Part shown: positions 17,576 to 26,539 of the stretch, in pieces
How positions within the stretch are numbered: the stretch's first letter is position 1
Layout of the letters: every line of letters begins with the position of its first letter
NCBI GenBank assembly: GCA_036499395.1
Contig: DASYDW010000122.1
Coordinates: 62,001-126,000 of the forward strand
DNA: 64,000 nt
Direction of reading: 5' to 3'
DNA from: Pirellulales bacterium
GTDB taxonomy: Bacteria; Planctomycetota; Planctomycetia; Pirellulales; JACPPG01
The notes under the pieces: generated by a model
Told to the model about the DNA's origin: nothing
The model's database searches: none
What the model saw: the letters and a program-made list of their open reading frames with translations, nothing else
Made by a program: the position numbers and the translations under genes

Positions 17576-17604
17576 TTGACCGTCTTCACTTTGCATTGTA
17601 AAGT
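17576..17604 (+). promoter_or_regulatory. promoter with overlapping palindrome for the prenyltransferase operon
   Basis: TTGACC (17576-17581) and TAAAGT (17599-17604) are 17 bases apart. The spacer and -10 lie within a 17-base imperfect palindrome, ACTTTGCATTGTAAAGT (17588-17604), well placed for a repressor. The winged-helix regulator encoded two genes downstream is a natural candidate for autoregulation. Confidence 0.6.
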
Positions 17605-17646
17605 ATCCATCGTTCACGGTTAAAGTGCTGCGGTGAGGCACGAGAG

Positions 17647-18273
17647 GTGGATTGCCGCCCGAGGCTGGTTGTGGAATACAACAAAGCATTGTCGCAAATC
17701 TCGGAGATCCATGCCCATCTGGCCAAGGGGGAAATCTATCGCGGATTTCGCTCGCTGCCGGTGGCACTTTCGGGCTTGGCTGGTTTCGCCGCCGCGGTCG
17801 TGGCTCCGCGACTGTCAGCCACCAATGATCTGCCGAGCGCGATTACTTACTGGATGGTGGCCGGCGTCGTCTGCGGCCTGATCGGGTTTTCCGAGACGGC
17901 AATCAACTACGTTCACGAAGATGTGACGGCCCGCCGGCGCTCGCGAAAAGTCCTTGGCCAGTTCGTGCCGGGGCTGGCGGCAGGGCTGGGGGTAACGTGG
18001 TGCATCGGCCGGGCCAGTGATCTGTATTTGCCCCTTTTGCCGGGGCTGTGGGCTGTCTCGTTTGGACTCGCGATTTTCTCCGCCCGGCCGTACCTGCCGC
18101 GCGCCAGTGGTTGGGTCGCATTGTGGTACTTGGCATCCGGATTGCTCTGGATTGCCTTGCCCCCGGAGGACGCCTGGCAGTTCGGCTGGATCGTGGCGGG
18201 CACGTTCGGCGTGGGGCAATTGGCGGCCGCCGTGGTGTTATTCTGGAACGTGGAGCGTGCCGAACATGGCTAA
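17647..18273 (+). CDS. polytopic membrane protein, first gene of a regulator/prenyltransferase operon
   Basis: Not a named family to me. The 208-residue protein starts at GTG 17647, about 35 bases after the predicted transcription start. An N-terminal amphipathic segment (about 8-35) is followed by roughly six hydrophobic helices from residue 37 to 200. Its last codons overlap the start of the winged-helix regulator (ATGGCTAA shared), so the two are translationally coupled. With a cis-prenyltransferase as third gene, a role in membrane or polyprenyl-lipid homeostasis is a reasonable guess, but the sequence itself shows no catalytic motif. Confidence 0.78.
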   Translation: MDCRPRLVVEYNKALSQISEIHAHLAKGEIYRGFRSLPVALSGLAGFAAAVVAPRLSATNDLPSAITYWMVAGVVCGLIGFSETAINYVHEDVTARRRSRKVLGQFVPGLAAGLGVTWCIGRASDLYLPLLPGLWAVSFGLAIFSARPYLPRASGWVALWYLASGLLWIALPPEDAWQFGWIVAGTFGVGQLAAAVVLFWNVERAEHG

Positions 18274-18670
18274 GCGAATGGATTCAACAGACGCCGCTGC
18301 GATCACACCCGGGCGTTTTGCCTACCAGGGGCTCGAACGCGTACTGCACGAAAAAGCGCGACTGGGCATTATGACCTCGCTCGTCACACGGCCCGAGGGT
18401 TTGCTCTTCAACGAACTTAAGCGATTGTGCGTGCTGACCGACGGGAATCTGAGCCGGCACCTCGACACGCTGCGCGAAGCGGGGCTCGTCGAGCTGTGGA
18501 AAGGTTTTGAAAACAAACGACCGCAAACGCTGTGTCGGCTTTCGCGCGCCGGCCGCGATCGTTTTCTGAAGTACCTCGCCGAGTTGGAACGCGTCGTGCG
18601 CGACGCGCAAATCTCGGCCGACCATAAAGCCGCGGCGGCGTCGCTGCCTGCCGGCTGGGTTCCGGTTTGA
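18266..18670 (+). CDS. winged-helix transcriptional regulator (HTH_34/MarR-like)
   Basis: A 134-residue DNA-binding protein. ATG 18266 overlaps the stop of the upstream membrane-protein gene by 8 bases. The winged helix covers about 23-100: ARLGIMTSLVTRPEGLLFNE, then LTDGNLSRHLDTLREAGLVE as the recognition helix and KRPQTLCRLSRAGRDRF as the wing, a pattern of the PF13601-type family. No ligand-binding domain is fused, so it may sense a small molecule directly or act through its membrane-protein neighbour. It probably controls its own operon through the palindrome at 17588-17604. Confidence 0.85.
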   Translation: MAKRMDSTDAAAITPGRFAYQGLERVLHEKARLGIMTSLVTRPEGLLFNELKRLCVLTDGNLSRHLDTLREAGLVELWKGFENKRPQTLCRLSRAGRDRFLKYLAELERVVRDAQISADHKAAAASLPAGWVPV

Positions 18671-18721
18671 TCAGGTCCGATGGAATCTTCGCTGTGAATT
18701 TTTTTGTGAGGAGGCTTTGCG

Positions 18722-19471
18722 ATGCAAAGCAATTGTCCGCGAAAATCGCTTCGCCATGTGGCCATCATTATGGACGGCAACGGACGCTGGGCCGTCCGCC
18801 GTGGCGAGCCGCGCACGCATGGACACGAGGTCGGAGGCGAGGCCGTCCGCCGCGTGGTCGAAGCGGCGCCGGACCTGGGGATCGGCACGCTGACACTGTT
18901 CGCCTTCGCGGCCGCCAACTGGCAACGGCCGGCCAGCGAGATCGCGGCGCTGATGCGATTATTCCACGAATATCTGGTCAACGAGACCGAATTGTGCTGC
19001 CGGAAGGGCGTTCGCCTTTCCTTGGTCGGGCGGCGTGACCGATTGCCCCCGTCGCTGCGCACGACGATCGCCGCGGCCGAGCAAGTGACGCGCCAGGGGA
19101 CGACGCTGCACCTACGGCTGGCGATCGACTACTCCTCGCGCGAAACGATCGTGTCAGTCGCGCGACGTCTGGCTGCAACCAAGCAGCTTGGCGAGATGTC
19201 GATCGACGATTTCTCGCGCCTCGTCGCGGCTGACCGCGGCGAGCAACACGAGACGCCTGACGTTGACCTGGTAATTCGCACCGGGGGCGAACGGCGTTTG
19301 AGTGACTTTCTGTTGTGGGAAAGCGCTTTCGCCGAGCTGTATTTCACCGACCGGATGTGGCCGGAGTTCACCGCCGAGGACTTAGCCGCGGCGATGGATG
19401 ATTTTGAAGGGCGCGAACGCCGCTTTGGACGAATCTCGGCATTGCCCGATGCACTGGCGCCCACAGTCTGA
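18722..19471 (+). CDS. isoprenyl transferase (cis-prenyltransferase), variant UppS
   Basis: A 249-residue enzyme of the undecaprenyl-diphosphate synthase family, which condenses isopentenyl diphosphate onto an allylic primer with cis geometry. Diagnostic segments are HVAIIMDGNGRWA (12-24), RTGGERRLSDFLLWESAFAE and LYFTDRMWPEF. ATG 18722 follows GAGGAGG. It differs from standard UppS: the usual SSENW segment reads AAANWQRP, and the usual NYGGR reads DYSSR. These changes suggest a specialised paralogue, perhaps with another chain length or product. It is the last gene of the operon with the membrane protein and winged-helix regulator. Confidence 0.88.
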   Translation: MQSNCPRKSLRHVAIIMDGNGRWAVRRGEPRTHGHEVGGEAVRRVVEAAPDLGIGTLTLFAFAAANWQRPASEIAALMRLFHEYLVNETELCCRKGVRLSLVGRRDRLPPSLRTTIAAAEQVTRQGTTLHLRLAIDYSSRETIVSVARRLAATKQLGEMSIDDFSRLVAADRGEQHETPDVDLVIRTGGERRLSDFLLWESAFAELYFTDRMWPEFTAEDLAAAMDDFEGRERRFGRISALPDALAPTV

Positions 19472-19620
19472 CAAGCACAATGACTCTGTAGCCGGGGGCT
19501 GCGACCCCGGAGCTTTTGCATTCGGCGTCGATCCGCTGGAAGTGAGAGAAATCGCTGACGGTGGGGCAAACGCGCCGGCCTCGCAGAGGCCAGCCACAGA
19601 CGCGCCAGTTTCAGCCCAGC

Positions 19621-19661
19621 AAATAAAAAAGGGCTGCGCGGTTTCGGCCGCGCAGCCCTTT
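19621..19661 (-). terminator. rho-independent terminator of the sialate O-acetylesterase gene
   Basis: Stem GGGCTGCGCGG / CCGCGCAGCCC (19631-19658) with a 6-base loop. Read on the minus strand it is followed by TTTTTTATTT, a classic terminator 35 bases after the acetylesterase stop. On the plus strand it could also stop transcripts of the prenyltransferase operon, though the T run there is short. Confidence 0.85.
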
Positions 19662-19694
19662 GAAAAGCCAGACTTGTGAAGGTAATCGGCCGAC

Positions 19695-21116
19695 TTATTT
19701 CGGCTTCGTCGAGTCCGGGAACGTGTCGGTGCGGAACGGCGACGCCGGCAAGCCTGCGCCGTTGTATAGGTTCACCAGCGGGTAGTTCGCCCAACCCATC
19801 CGCACGCCGACCGGTTCCTTCACGGCCGGGCTGCTGACGACGACCTTATCCCCTTGTAGCTCGGCATGGGCGTTTACGAACTTTTGATCCGCGCCGGCGA
19901 TCGTGAAGCCGTACAACTCGCCGCTGCCGCCGCGGGCTACGAGGCCACCGTCGGTGTGCTTGAAGCTAAGAACGACCTTGTTGCCGTCGACTTTCTGCTC
20001 GTAGTACTCGGGACCCGAGTACGGAATCTTTTCGCCGTAGGCCAACGCGCGGGCGGCCAGGGCCAATCGGCCGCCGACCGGCGCTTTCCACTTCGGATGA
20101 ATGTCGGCCTCGTCCCCGTAATCCGTGATCACGGCCATTCCGACCGAGGGGAGAGATTGCGTCGAGTAAAGTTGCGCATCACGCAACTCAGCCCAAGCAC
20201 AGTCCTTGGGTTCGAAATCGATTTTGAAAAACGGGGCCAACTGTACGAGCAGGAACGGGAAATCCCCTTGTCCCCACTTGGCACGCCAATCCTTGATCAT
20301 GGTCGGGAACAGCGTGCGGTACTCATAGGCGCGGCCGGCATTTGATTCTCCCTGGTACCAGATGGCGCCACGGATCGCGTACGGCAGCAATGGGTGGATC
20401 ATCGCGTTGTAAAGGCCGGCGGGGCTGTTCGGACCCTCGGTCGCCGGCATGGAAGCCAAGCTCTTTAGAGACGGTTCGGCGGCGAGAGCTTCGTGACTGG
20501 TCCACGCTTCGGCCGGGGTACCGCCGTAATTGGTGCTGATCAGGCCGACCGGCACCTTCAGTTGCTGCTGCAGGTCGCGACCGAAGAAATAGGCCACGGC
20601 CGAAAAATCACCGACCGTCGCCGGGCCGCAATCCTGCCACTTGGCATCGACATCCGGTTGCAGTTGCGGCGTGGCGCGGCGCGGGATCGTGATCAGGCGA
20701 ATCTGCGGATTGGCCGAATCCTTGACCACCTGCTGAGGATTGTCGCTTTGATTCACGGCCCATTGCATATTCGATTGTCCGCTGGCGATCCACACCTCGC
20801 CGACGAGAACGTTGTTCACCTTTACCGTGTTCTCGCCCGCGATCGTTAGTTCGAAGGGTCCGCCGGCCTTCAGCGGTGCGAGCTCCGCGCGCCAGCGTCC
20901 GTCCTTGGCCGTGGCCGTGACGGATTGCCCCTGAAAGGTGACTGTCACTTTTTCGCCGTCGGCGGCCGTGCCCCAGACGGGAACTTTCACGCCCTGTTGC
21001 AAGACGGCGCCATCAGAGAACAGAGCAGCCGGCTTAACCGCCGCGCCTGCGCGGGCGGCGAACAGGCCGCAAACGCCGGCTAAGAGCGCCAAACAGACCA
21101 TTGAGCGAGACTTCAT
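19695..21116 (-). CDS. sialate O-acetylesterase family exported esterase
   Basis: A 473-residue secreted SGNH-type carbohydrate acetylesterase (PF03629-like). Residues 1-25 form a signal peptide ending in ARAGA. The catalytic serine is Ser115 in ASGQSNMQW; the second conserved segment is WYQGESNAG (253-261), and the Asp-His pair lies in DEADIHPKW (Asp338, His340). A beta-sandwich insertion probably covers residues 30-105. It would remove acetyl groups from sialic acid or other acetylated glycans in the periplasm or outside; planctomycetes carry many such enzymes with sulfatases for algal polysaccharides, but no sulfatase is adjacent. ATG start at 21114-21116. Confidence 0.93.
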   Translation of the reverse strand: MKSRSMVCLALLAGVCGLFAARAGAAVKPAALFSDGAVLQQGVKVPVWGTAADGEKVTVTFQGQSVTATAKDGRWRAELAPLKAGGPFELTIAGENTVKVNNVLVGEVWIASGQSNMQWAVNQSDNPQQVVKDSANPQIRLITIPRRATPQLQPDVDAKWQDCGPATVGDFSAVAYFFGRDLQQQLKVPVGLISTNYGGTPAEAWTSHEALAAEPSLKSLASMPATEGPNSPAGLYNAMIHPLLPYAIRGAIWYQGESNAGRAYEYRTLFPTMIKDWRAKWGQGDFPFLLVQLAPFFKIDFEPKDCAWAELRDAQLYSTQSLPSVGMAVITDYGDEADIHPKWKAPVGGRLALAARALAYGEKIPYSGPEYYEQKVDGNKVVLSFKHTDGGLVARGGSGELYGFTIAGADQKFVNAHAELQGDKVVVSSPAVKEPVGVRMGWANYPLVNLYNGAGLPASPFRTDTFPDSTKPK

Positions 21117-21361
21117 CGGTCGAACTCCTGCGGTGGGATAGTGCGGTGGGTCGTTTTGCGAGAGCCTGCCGTGGCCGGCGAGCCGGGCTAAGTATAGCCA
21201 TCCCCGCGGCGAAACTCACGCTACCCCGAGGATGCCCATTTCGACCGCCCGGGCCGGTAGACTGGAGAGGGCGAAACCGTGCGTTCCGGCTAGAATACCG
21301 GGCAGGGGGCGACCGATTGACGAGGTCCCCCTGTTTTCCGCCGAATGGATTCGCCGCCGCT

Positions 21362-22357
21362 ATGCTTATGAAAAAACTCTCCGGACAAACTTGGTTTTTG
21401 GCAACCGTGATCGTGGCCAGCTGTGCGGCGATCGCCTATGTGGTCTTGATTGACGCCCCGGCGCGAAATCTTTCGGCGGCCGGCCCTGATAAGCGCTTGA
21501 CGCTCGAAAAAATCCCCTTCGACGGCACGCAGGCCTACGAGTACCTGCAGGATATCTGTGCCCTGGGATCGCGCATTAGCGGTTCGCCCGGCATGACTCG
21601 CCAGCAGGAGATTCTGCGCGAGCACTTTGAAAAGCAGGGGGCGAAGGTCACGATGCAGCCGTTTCGCGTGCGGCATCCGGCGAACGGGTCGGCAGTCGAG
21701 ATGGCGAACATGGTCATCGAGTGGCAGCCCGACACGAAGCAGCGCATCCTGATCGGCGCGCATTACGACACCCGTCCGCGCCCGGATCAGGACCCGATCG
21801 ATCCCAATGGACCGTTCGTCGGCGCTAACGACGGGGCCAGCGGCGTGGCGCTGATGATGCAATTGGGAGAGAGCGTCAAGAAACTCGACGGCAAGCTTGG
21901 AGTGGACTTCGTTCTGTTCGACGGCGAGGAGTTCATCTTCAACGACCGCGACGAGTACTTCCTCGGTTCTACCCATTTTGCCGAGGATTACGTCGCTCAT
22001 CCGCCGAAGCATACCTATAAGGCCGGCGTATTGCTGGACATGGTGGGAGACAAGGATCTCGAGATCTATCAGGAGGGGAACAGCCTGGATTGGCCCGCGT
22101 CGCGCAGCGTGGTAAATTCGGTCTGGGCCATGGCCAAGAAGTTGGGTGTACGGGAATTCGTTCCGCGGCTGGGACCGACGGTCAACGACGATCACATCCC
22201 GCTCAACCGCAAGGCCAAGATACCCACCTGCGATGTCATCGACTTCGAGTATCCCCATTGGCACACGCGCGGGGATACGGCCGACAAATGCTCGGCGCTG
22301 TCGCTCGCCAAGGTCGGTTGGGTGATGGCCGAATGGCTGAAATCGGTAACTCGTTGA
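21362..22357 (+). CDS. M28 peptidase / glutaminyl-cyclase-like membrane-anchored protein
   Basis: A 331-residue protein with an uncleaved or signal-anchor helix (about 10-30). The M28 zinc site is complete: His134 in GAHYDTR, Asp157 in GANDGASG, Glu190 in FDGEEF, Asp226 or Asp230 in LDMVGD and His301 in PHWHTRGD. The segment DDHIPLNRK followed by WHTRGDTADKC matches glutaminyl-peptide cyclotransferases better than aminopeptidases, so N-terminal pyroglutamate formation is possible alongside peptidase activity. Acts in the periplasm. I chose ATG 21362; the reading frame extends upstream into sequence overlapping the acetylesterase promoter that looks non-coding. A second ATG lies two codons later. 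Confidence 0.88.
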   Translation: MLMKKLSGQTWFLATVIVASCAAIAYVVLIDAPARNLSAAGPDKRLTLEKIPFDGTQAYEYLQDICALGSRISGSPGMTRQQEILREHFEKQGAKVTMQPFRVRHPANGSAVEMANMVIEWQPDTKQRILIGAHYDTRPRPDQDPIDPNGPFVGANDGASGVALMMQLGESVKKLDGKLGVDFVLFDGEEFIFNDRDEYFLGSTHFAEDYVAHPPKHTYKAGVLLDMVGDKDLEIYQEGNSLDWPASRSVVNSVWAMAKKLGVREFVPRLGPTVNDDHIPLNRKAKIPTCDVIDFEYPHWHTRGDTADKCSALSLAKVGWVMAEWLKSVTR

Positions 22358-22422
22358 ATACAGGGCCGGGGCGTAATCCTTGGGGCGGTGAACCTATTGG
22401 GGCAGGTAAGGTCCGGGTGCCC

Positions 22423-22869
22423 ATGGCTGTCATGATATTTCCTGCCGGTGTTCTCGGTTTGGCTGTGGCGATGTTGGTCGCCCATCGCGCCAGTTGGCAG
22501 CGTGCAAAGACACGGTTGCGGAACGCCGTAGATCTCAGTTTCCGCTATCACCAGTTTCGCCGGCGCACGCGGGCGAGCGCGCTATTGGCGTTGGTGGCGC
22601 CGACGATGCTTGTCGGGCTGCGTGTCTCGCCTGACCGGTCGCCGAGGCTCTTCGTGGCGTTGTGGCTGCTCGTGACCCTAGCGACTTGTTGGATCGGGTG
22701 GCTTGCGATCCTCGACGCGGTGGCCTCGGCCCGACATTATCGAAGCTTAGCGCGCGAACGTGCCGCAGCGCGCGCCGGCCTACGAAGTGAATTCGAGCGC
22801 ATCGTAGCGGCACACGCCCAGGCGAAAACTTCAACCGGCGAGAGATCCCCCAGCGATGTGACCGGGTAG
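22423..22869 (+). CDS. small membrane protein with basic cytoplasmic tail
   Basis: Not recognised. From ATG 22423 (a GTG two codons earlier is equally possible) the product has 148 residues with an N-terminal hydrophobic helix (about 3-22), two central helices (about 47-62 and 73-95) and a charged C-terminal part rich in Arg and Ala that may form a coiled coil (SLARERAAARAGLRSEFER). It starts 65 bases after the M28 gene in the same direction. Coding support is moderate: there is no strong ribosome binding site, but the hydrophobic pattern and uninterrupted frame look genuine. Confidence 0.55.
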   Translation: MAVMIFPAGVLGLAVAMLVAHRASWQRAKTRLRNAVDLSFRYHQFRRRTRASALLALVAPTMLVGLRVSPDRSPRLFVALWLLVTLATCWIGWLAILDAVASARHYRSLARERAAARAGLRSEFERIVAAHAQAKTSTGERSPSDVTG

Positions 22870-23232
22870 GGGGTTCGAAGTCGCGGCTTTTCGATTTCGG
22901 GCCGGGGCGATACGGTCGGTTTGCGCGTTTTGCACGTTGCTATGAAAATCTCTTGGCGCGCGACTTACGTACTCGTTTGATCTCCAGCATGTCGGTTGGC
23001 CAGGCAAGCTGTAGGGTCGAATTGACGTATCGGGGCCCACCTTTTACGATTGGCGGGATGAAGAGGCCGCATTTTCCAGGCGGTCGGGCCAGTCGCTGTC
23101 TGGGTCCTTGAGGGCGCCGGACTTACATCGAGGCGTTTCTGCAAGAAGCACCGGGCGGCTGAACGGAATGGTTTTCGAACGCAGGGGCATTCACGCTGCC
23201 TTGAGCATTGGCAAGGCACGGGATATTAAATC
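22870..23232. other. intergenic region without recognisable gene
   Basis: A 363-base stretch between two plus-strand membrane-protein genes. No frame with a ribosome binding site, no hairpin with a T tract and no repeat was found. It probably contains the promoter of the gene at 23233. Confidence 0.45.
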
Positions 23233-23883
23233 ATGGACGGCGTGCGGATTTGCATAGCACTCGCGCCTTTGGCGCTATACCTGCTATTGCTCGCGGGATT
23301 GAACCTATTGCGACGACCGGTGCTGGTCACCGGCACGCGCGACATTGCGGCGCTCGGCTTCGGTATCGCGGGCATGTTGCTGGTGGGGCCTATCGAACTT
23401 TTGCATCCGCAATCAGCCATCAATCAATTAGGAACCTATATCTGGGTCCTATCCGTGGGGCTGTATTCGCTGGGGCTGGCGTTGTGGATATTGTTCAGCC
23501 GCCCGCGTTTGACTGTGTACAACATTTCGATCGAACAGCTTCGCCCGCTGTTGGCCACGGCCATCGATAGCGTCGATTCGCAATACCGCTGGGCTGGTAC
23601 CTGCCTGTCATTGCCTAATGCCGACGTGCAGTTGCATCTGGAGAGCAATTCCCTGATGCGCAACGTGTCGCTCGTGGCTAACGGCGATCGGCAAAGTCCG
23701 GCCGGCTGGCGACAACTGGAGTTGGCCCTGGCGCAGCAGCTTGTACCGGCCCGAGCACGACTGAATGTATGGGGGCCTGGTTTGTCGATGGCCGCACTGT
23801 CGATGGTGGCCGTGATCGCCTGGTACGCTCCGCTGAACCATCATCTGGTAATCGCGGCCCTGCGCGACATGCTGCCGTTTTAA
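23233..23883 (+). CDS. membrane protein of unknown function
   Basis: Not recognised. A 216-residue protein with three N-terminal hydrophobic segments (about 6-26, 38-56 and 67-88), a soluble region of about 90 residues (95-185) and one C-terminal helix (about 180-200). The soluble part includes YNISIEQLRPLL, VQLHLESNSLMRNVSLVANG and LELALAQQL, suggesting a small alpha/beta domain on the cytoplasmic side. ATG 23233 has only a weak upstream AAAT-rich region and no clear ribosome binding site. It converges on the Gfo/Idh/MocA gene. Confidence 0.65.
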   Translation: MDGVRICIALAPLALYLLLLAGLNLLRRPVLVTGTRDIAALGFGIAGMLLVGPIELLHPQSAINQLGTYIWVLSVGLYSLGLALWILFSRPRLTVYNISIEQLRPLLATAIDSVDSQYRWAGTCLSLPNADVQLHLESNSLMRNVSLVANGDRQSPAGWRQLELALAQQLVPARARLNVWGPGLSMAALSMVAVIAWYAPLNHHLVIAALRDMLPF

Positions 23884-23949
23884 AGCGCGGAGTGATGAGC
23901 GCTGAATGCGGAGCGAAAGAATTTCCGCAATTTGCGTCCTCTGCCGGCG

Positions 23950-25059
23950 TCAGCTCTTCGGATGCCCTTTGGCTTTGGCGTCATTCTTGCGGGCAGCGAG
24001 CGTCGGGTCGCTCTTCAATGGCAGCGCAACGGCTCGGCCGGTTTCGGCCGCCTTATAAATCGCCAGAATAATCTCGACGCTACGGCGGCCCTGCGGTCCG
24101 TCGATGGCCGGGGCGCGATCCTTGGCGATCGCGTCAGCCACGTCCCGAAATTGCAGCGTGTGGCCGTGGTGGCCAATGGCGGATGGGTCGCTGGCGCCGC
24201 CGCCCGTGCTTTTCTTTTCTCCCATCTGTGTTTGCACGGCCGCGTCACGACGCCCCTTCTTCGCGAAGTCCCACTTCACGATGTCTTCCTCTTCCATCAC
24301 GGCCGAGCCAGTCGAGCCGTGAATCTCGATGCGCTTCAAATAACCGGGAAATGCCGCGGTGCTGGCTTCGATCACGCCCAATGCGCCGTTCTCATAGCGG
24401 ATCGTGGCGACGGCCGTATCCTCGACGGCGATACGCTCGTGGGCCAGCAGGCCGGTCTGCGCGCGAATTTCAACCGCTGGCCCCATGAACCAGCTCAATA
24501 GATCAACGCTGTGAATTGCCTGATTCATCAACGCTCCGCCGCCGTCGAGCTTCCACGTGCCGCGCCAAGCCCCGCTGTCGTAATACGATTGCGGGCGGAA
24601 CCATTTCACGTAGGCGTCACCCAGCGTCAGCCGGCCGAAGCGCCCTTCGTCGAGCGCGCGGCGAATTTCCTGACTCGAACTGTGAAAGCGCGACGGGAAG
24701 ATGGCTGATAGTTTGACCCCCGCCTTGTCGCAGGCCGCGATGATTTTGTCGCAGCGCGAGAGGGTGATCTCGAGCGGCTTTTCCACAATCACATGCTTGC
24801 CCGCTCGGGCCGCGGCCACGGCTGGCTCCATGTGGGCGCCGCTGGGGGTGCCGATCGTCACCACGTCGATGGCAGGGTCGGCCAACATTTGATCCAAGTC
24901 ATGGTACGCCCGGCAGCCGGTCTCGGACGCCAAGCGATCGGCTGCTGCGGGAAACGAATCGAAGCAGGCGACCAGCTTTGCGCCGCGCACTTCGGCGATG
25001 GCCCGGGCGTGAAACTTCGCGATCATCCCGCAACCAATGATGCCAAATCCCAGGCCCAT
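23950..25059 (-). CDS. Gfo/Idh/MocA family oxidoreductase
   Basis: A 369-residue NAD(P)-dependent sugar or inositol dehydrogenase-like enzyme. The N-terminal Rossmann fold shows GIIGCGMIAKFHA (6-18) and the family signature VEKPLEIT near 92-99. The C-terminal alpha/beta domain contains GGGALMNQAIHSVD, whose His is the usual catalytic base. No Tat signal is present, so it works in the cytoplasm; many planctomycete relatives are exported, which makes this one ordinary. The residues after 355 (ARKNDAKAKGHPKS) are a basic tail. Substrate unknown; no transporter or kinase is linked. ATG 25057-25059 follows AGAGAG. Confidence 0.92.
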   Translation of the reverse strand: MGLGFGIIGCGMIAKFHARAIAEVRGAKLVACFDSFPAAADRLASETGCRAYHDLDQMLADPAIDVVTIGTPSGAHMEPAVAAARAGKHVIVEKPLEITLSRCDKIIAACDKAGVKLSAIFPSRFHSSSQEIRRALDEGRFGRLTLGDAYVKWFRPQSYYDSGAWRGTWKLDGGGALMNQAIHSVDLLSWFMGPAVEIRAQTGLLAHERIAVEDTAVATIRYENGALGVIEASTAAFPGYLKRIEIHGSTGSAVMEEEDIVKWDFAKKGRRDAAVQTQMGEKKSTGGGASDPSAIGHHGHTLQFRDVADAIAKDRAPAIDGPQGRRSVEIILAIYKAAETGRAVALPLKSDPTLAARKNDAKAKGHPKS

Positions 25060-25213
25060 CGTGACTCTCTCTATGTTGAAATTACGTAGTGCGTGGCGAA
25101 TTGTCGCGCAGCCGCTCGCTCTGGTTCATCAATCACCGCGAACAGAGTCGCTGTGCGCATCAAAAGTCGGCGGAACGCGGATTATAGTGACGCCCCGGTC
25201 GGGTCACCAGCAC

Positions 25214-26497
25214 TTACACTGTGGTCGTAAGCAGCATGAAGGTGCTGATGGCGTTCAGTGACGCATGCGCCACGACGCTCGGCCAGAGCCGATGTGTTTG
25301 CCGGTACAAATACCCCAGCACCAGGGCGAAGAAGAACAGCGCGAGCGCGCTGGGGCCATAGTCCAGATGCATAATCGCGAAAATGAATGAACTGAGATAG
25401 ACCGGCACCATCGAAGGGATAGATGTCGAGGAGGGATGTCCGGTCAGCGGGCGTTCGGCATCTTGCGGCGCGGAAATCTCGGACCGGGGGCGAGTTGCGT
25501 CATTCGTTCCGGTCGGATGTGCGTGTTCTTGCGACGTGCTCTCGATTCGGGATTGGATACCCTCGTGCGGCCAAGCCGACGATACTGATATCTGCTCCGC
25601 TGGAACTTCGACCTCGCGTTCGGCGAATAGTCGTTCCAGCCAGCCCTGCAAGACGACACGAAAGAAGAACTCTTCGGTTAAGGGAGCCACGACGACCGCC
25701 GTTACGGCCGTCACCAGGAGCGTGAGCGGGCTGGGGCGCGACTGGAAAATCTCGCTCACCGGGTGCGCCGCCGGAATGAACTGCACCGCGATGATCTGAA
25801 TCAGATAGACCGGCAAACTAGCGACCAAGAAGCCGGCCAGTCCGCGCAGGAAGTCTGGACGCAGTTCCCAAGCGATTAGCCCCATGTCGTTAAAAGTCGC
25901 GCCGCGAAATCTCAGCCACGCTATACCGGCCGCCAGCGAGAGCATCGTTCCGATCGACGCCAACATGAGCAAACCAAAAGTGTCAGCCGCGGCGGGCTTC
26001 TCGTCACTTGCTACGGCGATGGCATCCGCCGGCTCGGTATCCGCGGACGCCGCATTCGCAGGCTTGGCGTCGTCGTCGCCTCGATTCTCTTTCGCCGCAT
26101 CGACGATTTGCGCTTCTTCGGTCGCGACAATTTCACTGGCCGTCTTATCGTTCGCGTCGGGGCTCTCGTCAGGTTGATCTTCGGCGGCACTTTCCGCAGA
26201 CTTCTGCGTTTCGTGCGATTGCTGTTCCAGGTGACGTAGCGGAAGCGTGCATAAGTTGACGATCAAAACTGTTCCGACCGCCAGGGCCACGACATCCAGC
26301 GGTCCCCAGGGAACGACGCGTCGCGGCTCGTAATTGACGATTTGCTGGCCGGCCGACCGGAACAGAAACATCTGGTTCCATAGCGCCACGCAGCAGATGG
26401 CAATCGCCACGAGGAGACCGAGTTGCAACGCGCCGACAGGAATCATGCGAGGCCGAAAGAGTGCGTCAGGGGACCAAAAGCTGCCGGACGCCGCCAC
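25214..26497 (-). CDS. CPBP (CAAX/ABI) family intramembrane protease with two inserted low-complexity loops
   Basis: A 427-residue multi-helix membrane protein. The glutamate-glutamate motif is EEFFFR (Glu275, Glu276, Arg280); the metal-binding histidines are His377 in FAIMHLDYG and His411 in VAHASLNA, as in CPBP proteases related to Rce1. Two unusual insertions interrupt the membrane part: an acidic Ala/Glu/Asp-rich stretch (about 92-172) between the second and third helices and a hydrophilic stretch (about 296-360) between the two catalytic halves. Bacterial relatives act in bacteriocin self-immunity or membrane-protein processing; which applies here is unknown. Start is GTG at 26495-26497; ATG 26444-26446 is an alternative. 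Confidence 0.85.
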   Translation of the reverse strand: MAASGSFWSPDALFRPRMIPVGALQLGLLVAIAICCVALWNQMFLFRSAGQQIVNYEPRRVVPWGPLDVVALAVGTVLIVNLCTLPLRHLEQQSHETQKSAESAAEDQPDESPDANDKTASEIVATEEAQIVDAAKENRGDDDAKPANAASADTEPADAIAVASDEKPAAADTFGLLMLASIGTMLSLAAGIAWLRFRGATFNDMGLIAWELRPDFLRGLAGFLVASLPVYLIQIIAVQFIPAAHPVSEIFQSRPSPLTLLVTAVTAVVVAPLTEEFFFRVVLQGWLERLFAEREVEVPAEQISVSSAWPHEGIQSRIESTSQEHAHPTGTNDATRPRSEISAPQDAERPLTGHPSSTSIPSMVPVYLSSFIFAIMHLDYGPSALALFFFALVLGYLYRQTHRLWPSVVAHASLNAISTFMLLTTTV

Positions 26498-26539
26498 GGT
26501 CCGTGTCGCGAAATCAAAAGAAAGAGCCGGGCCGCGTGG

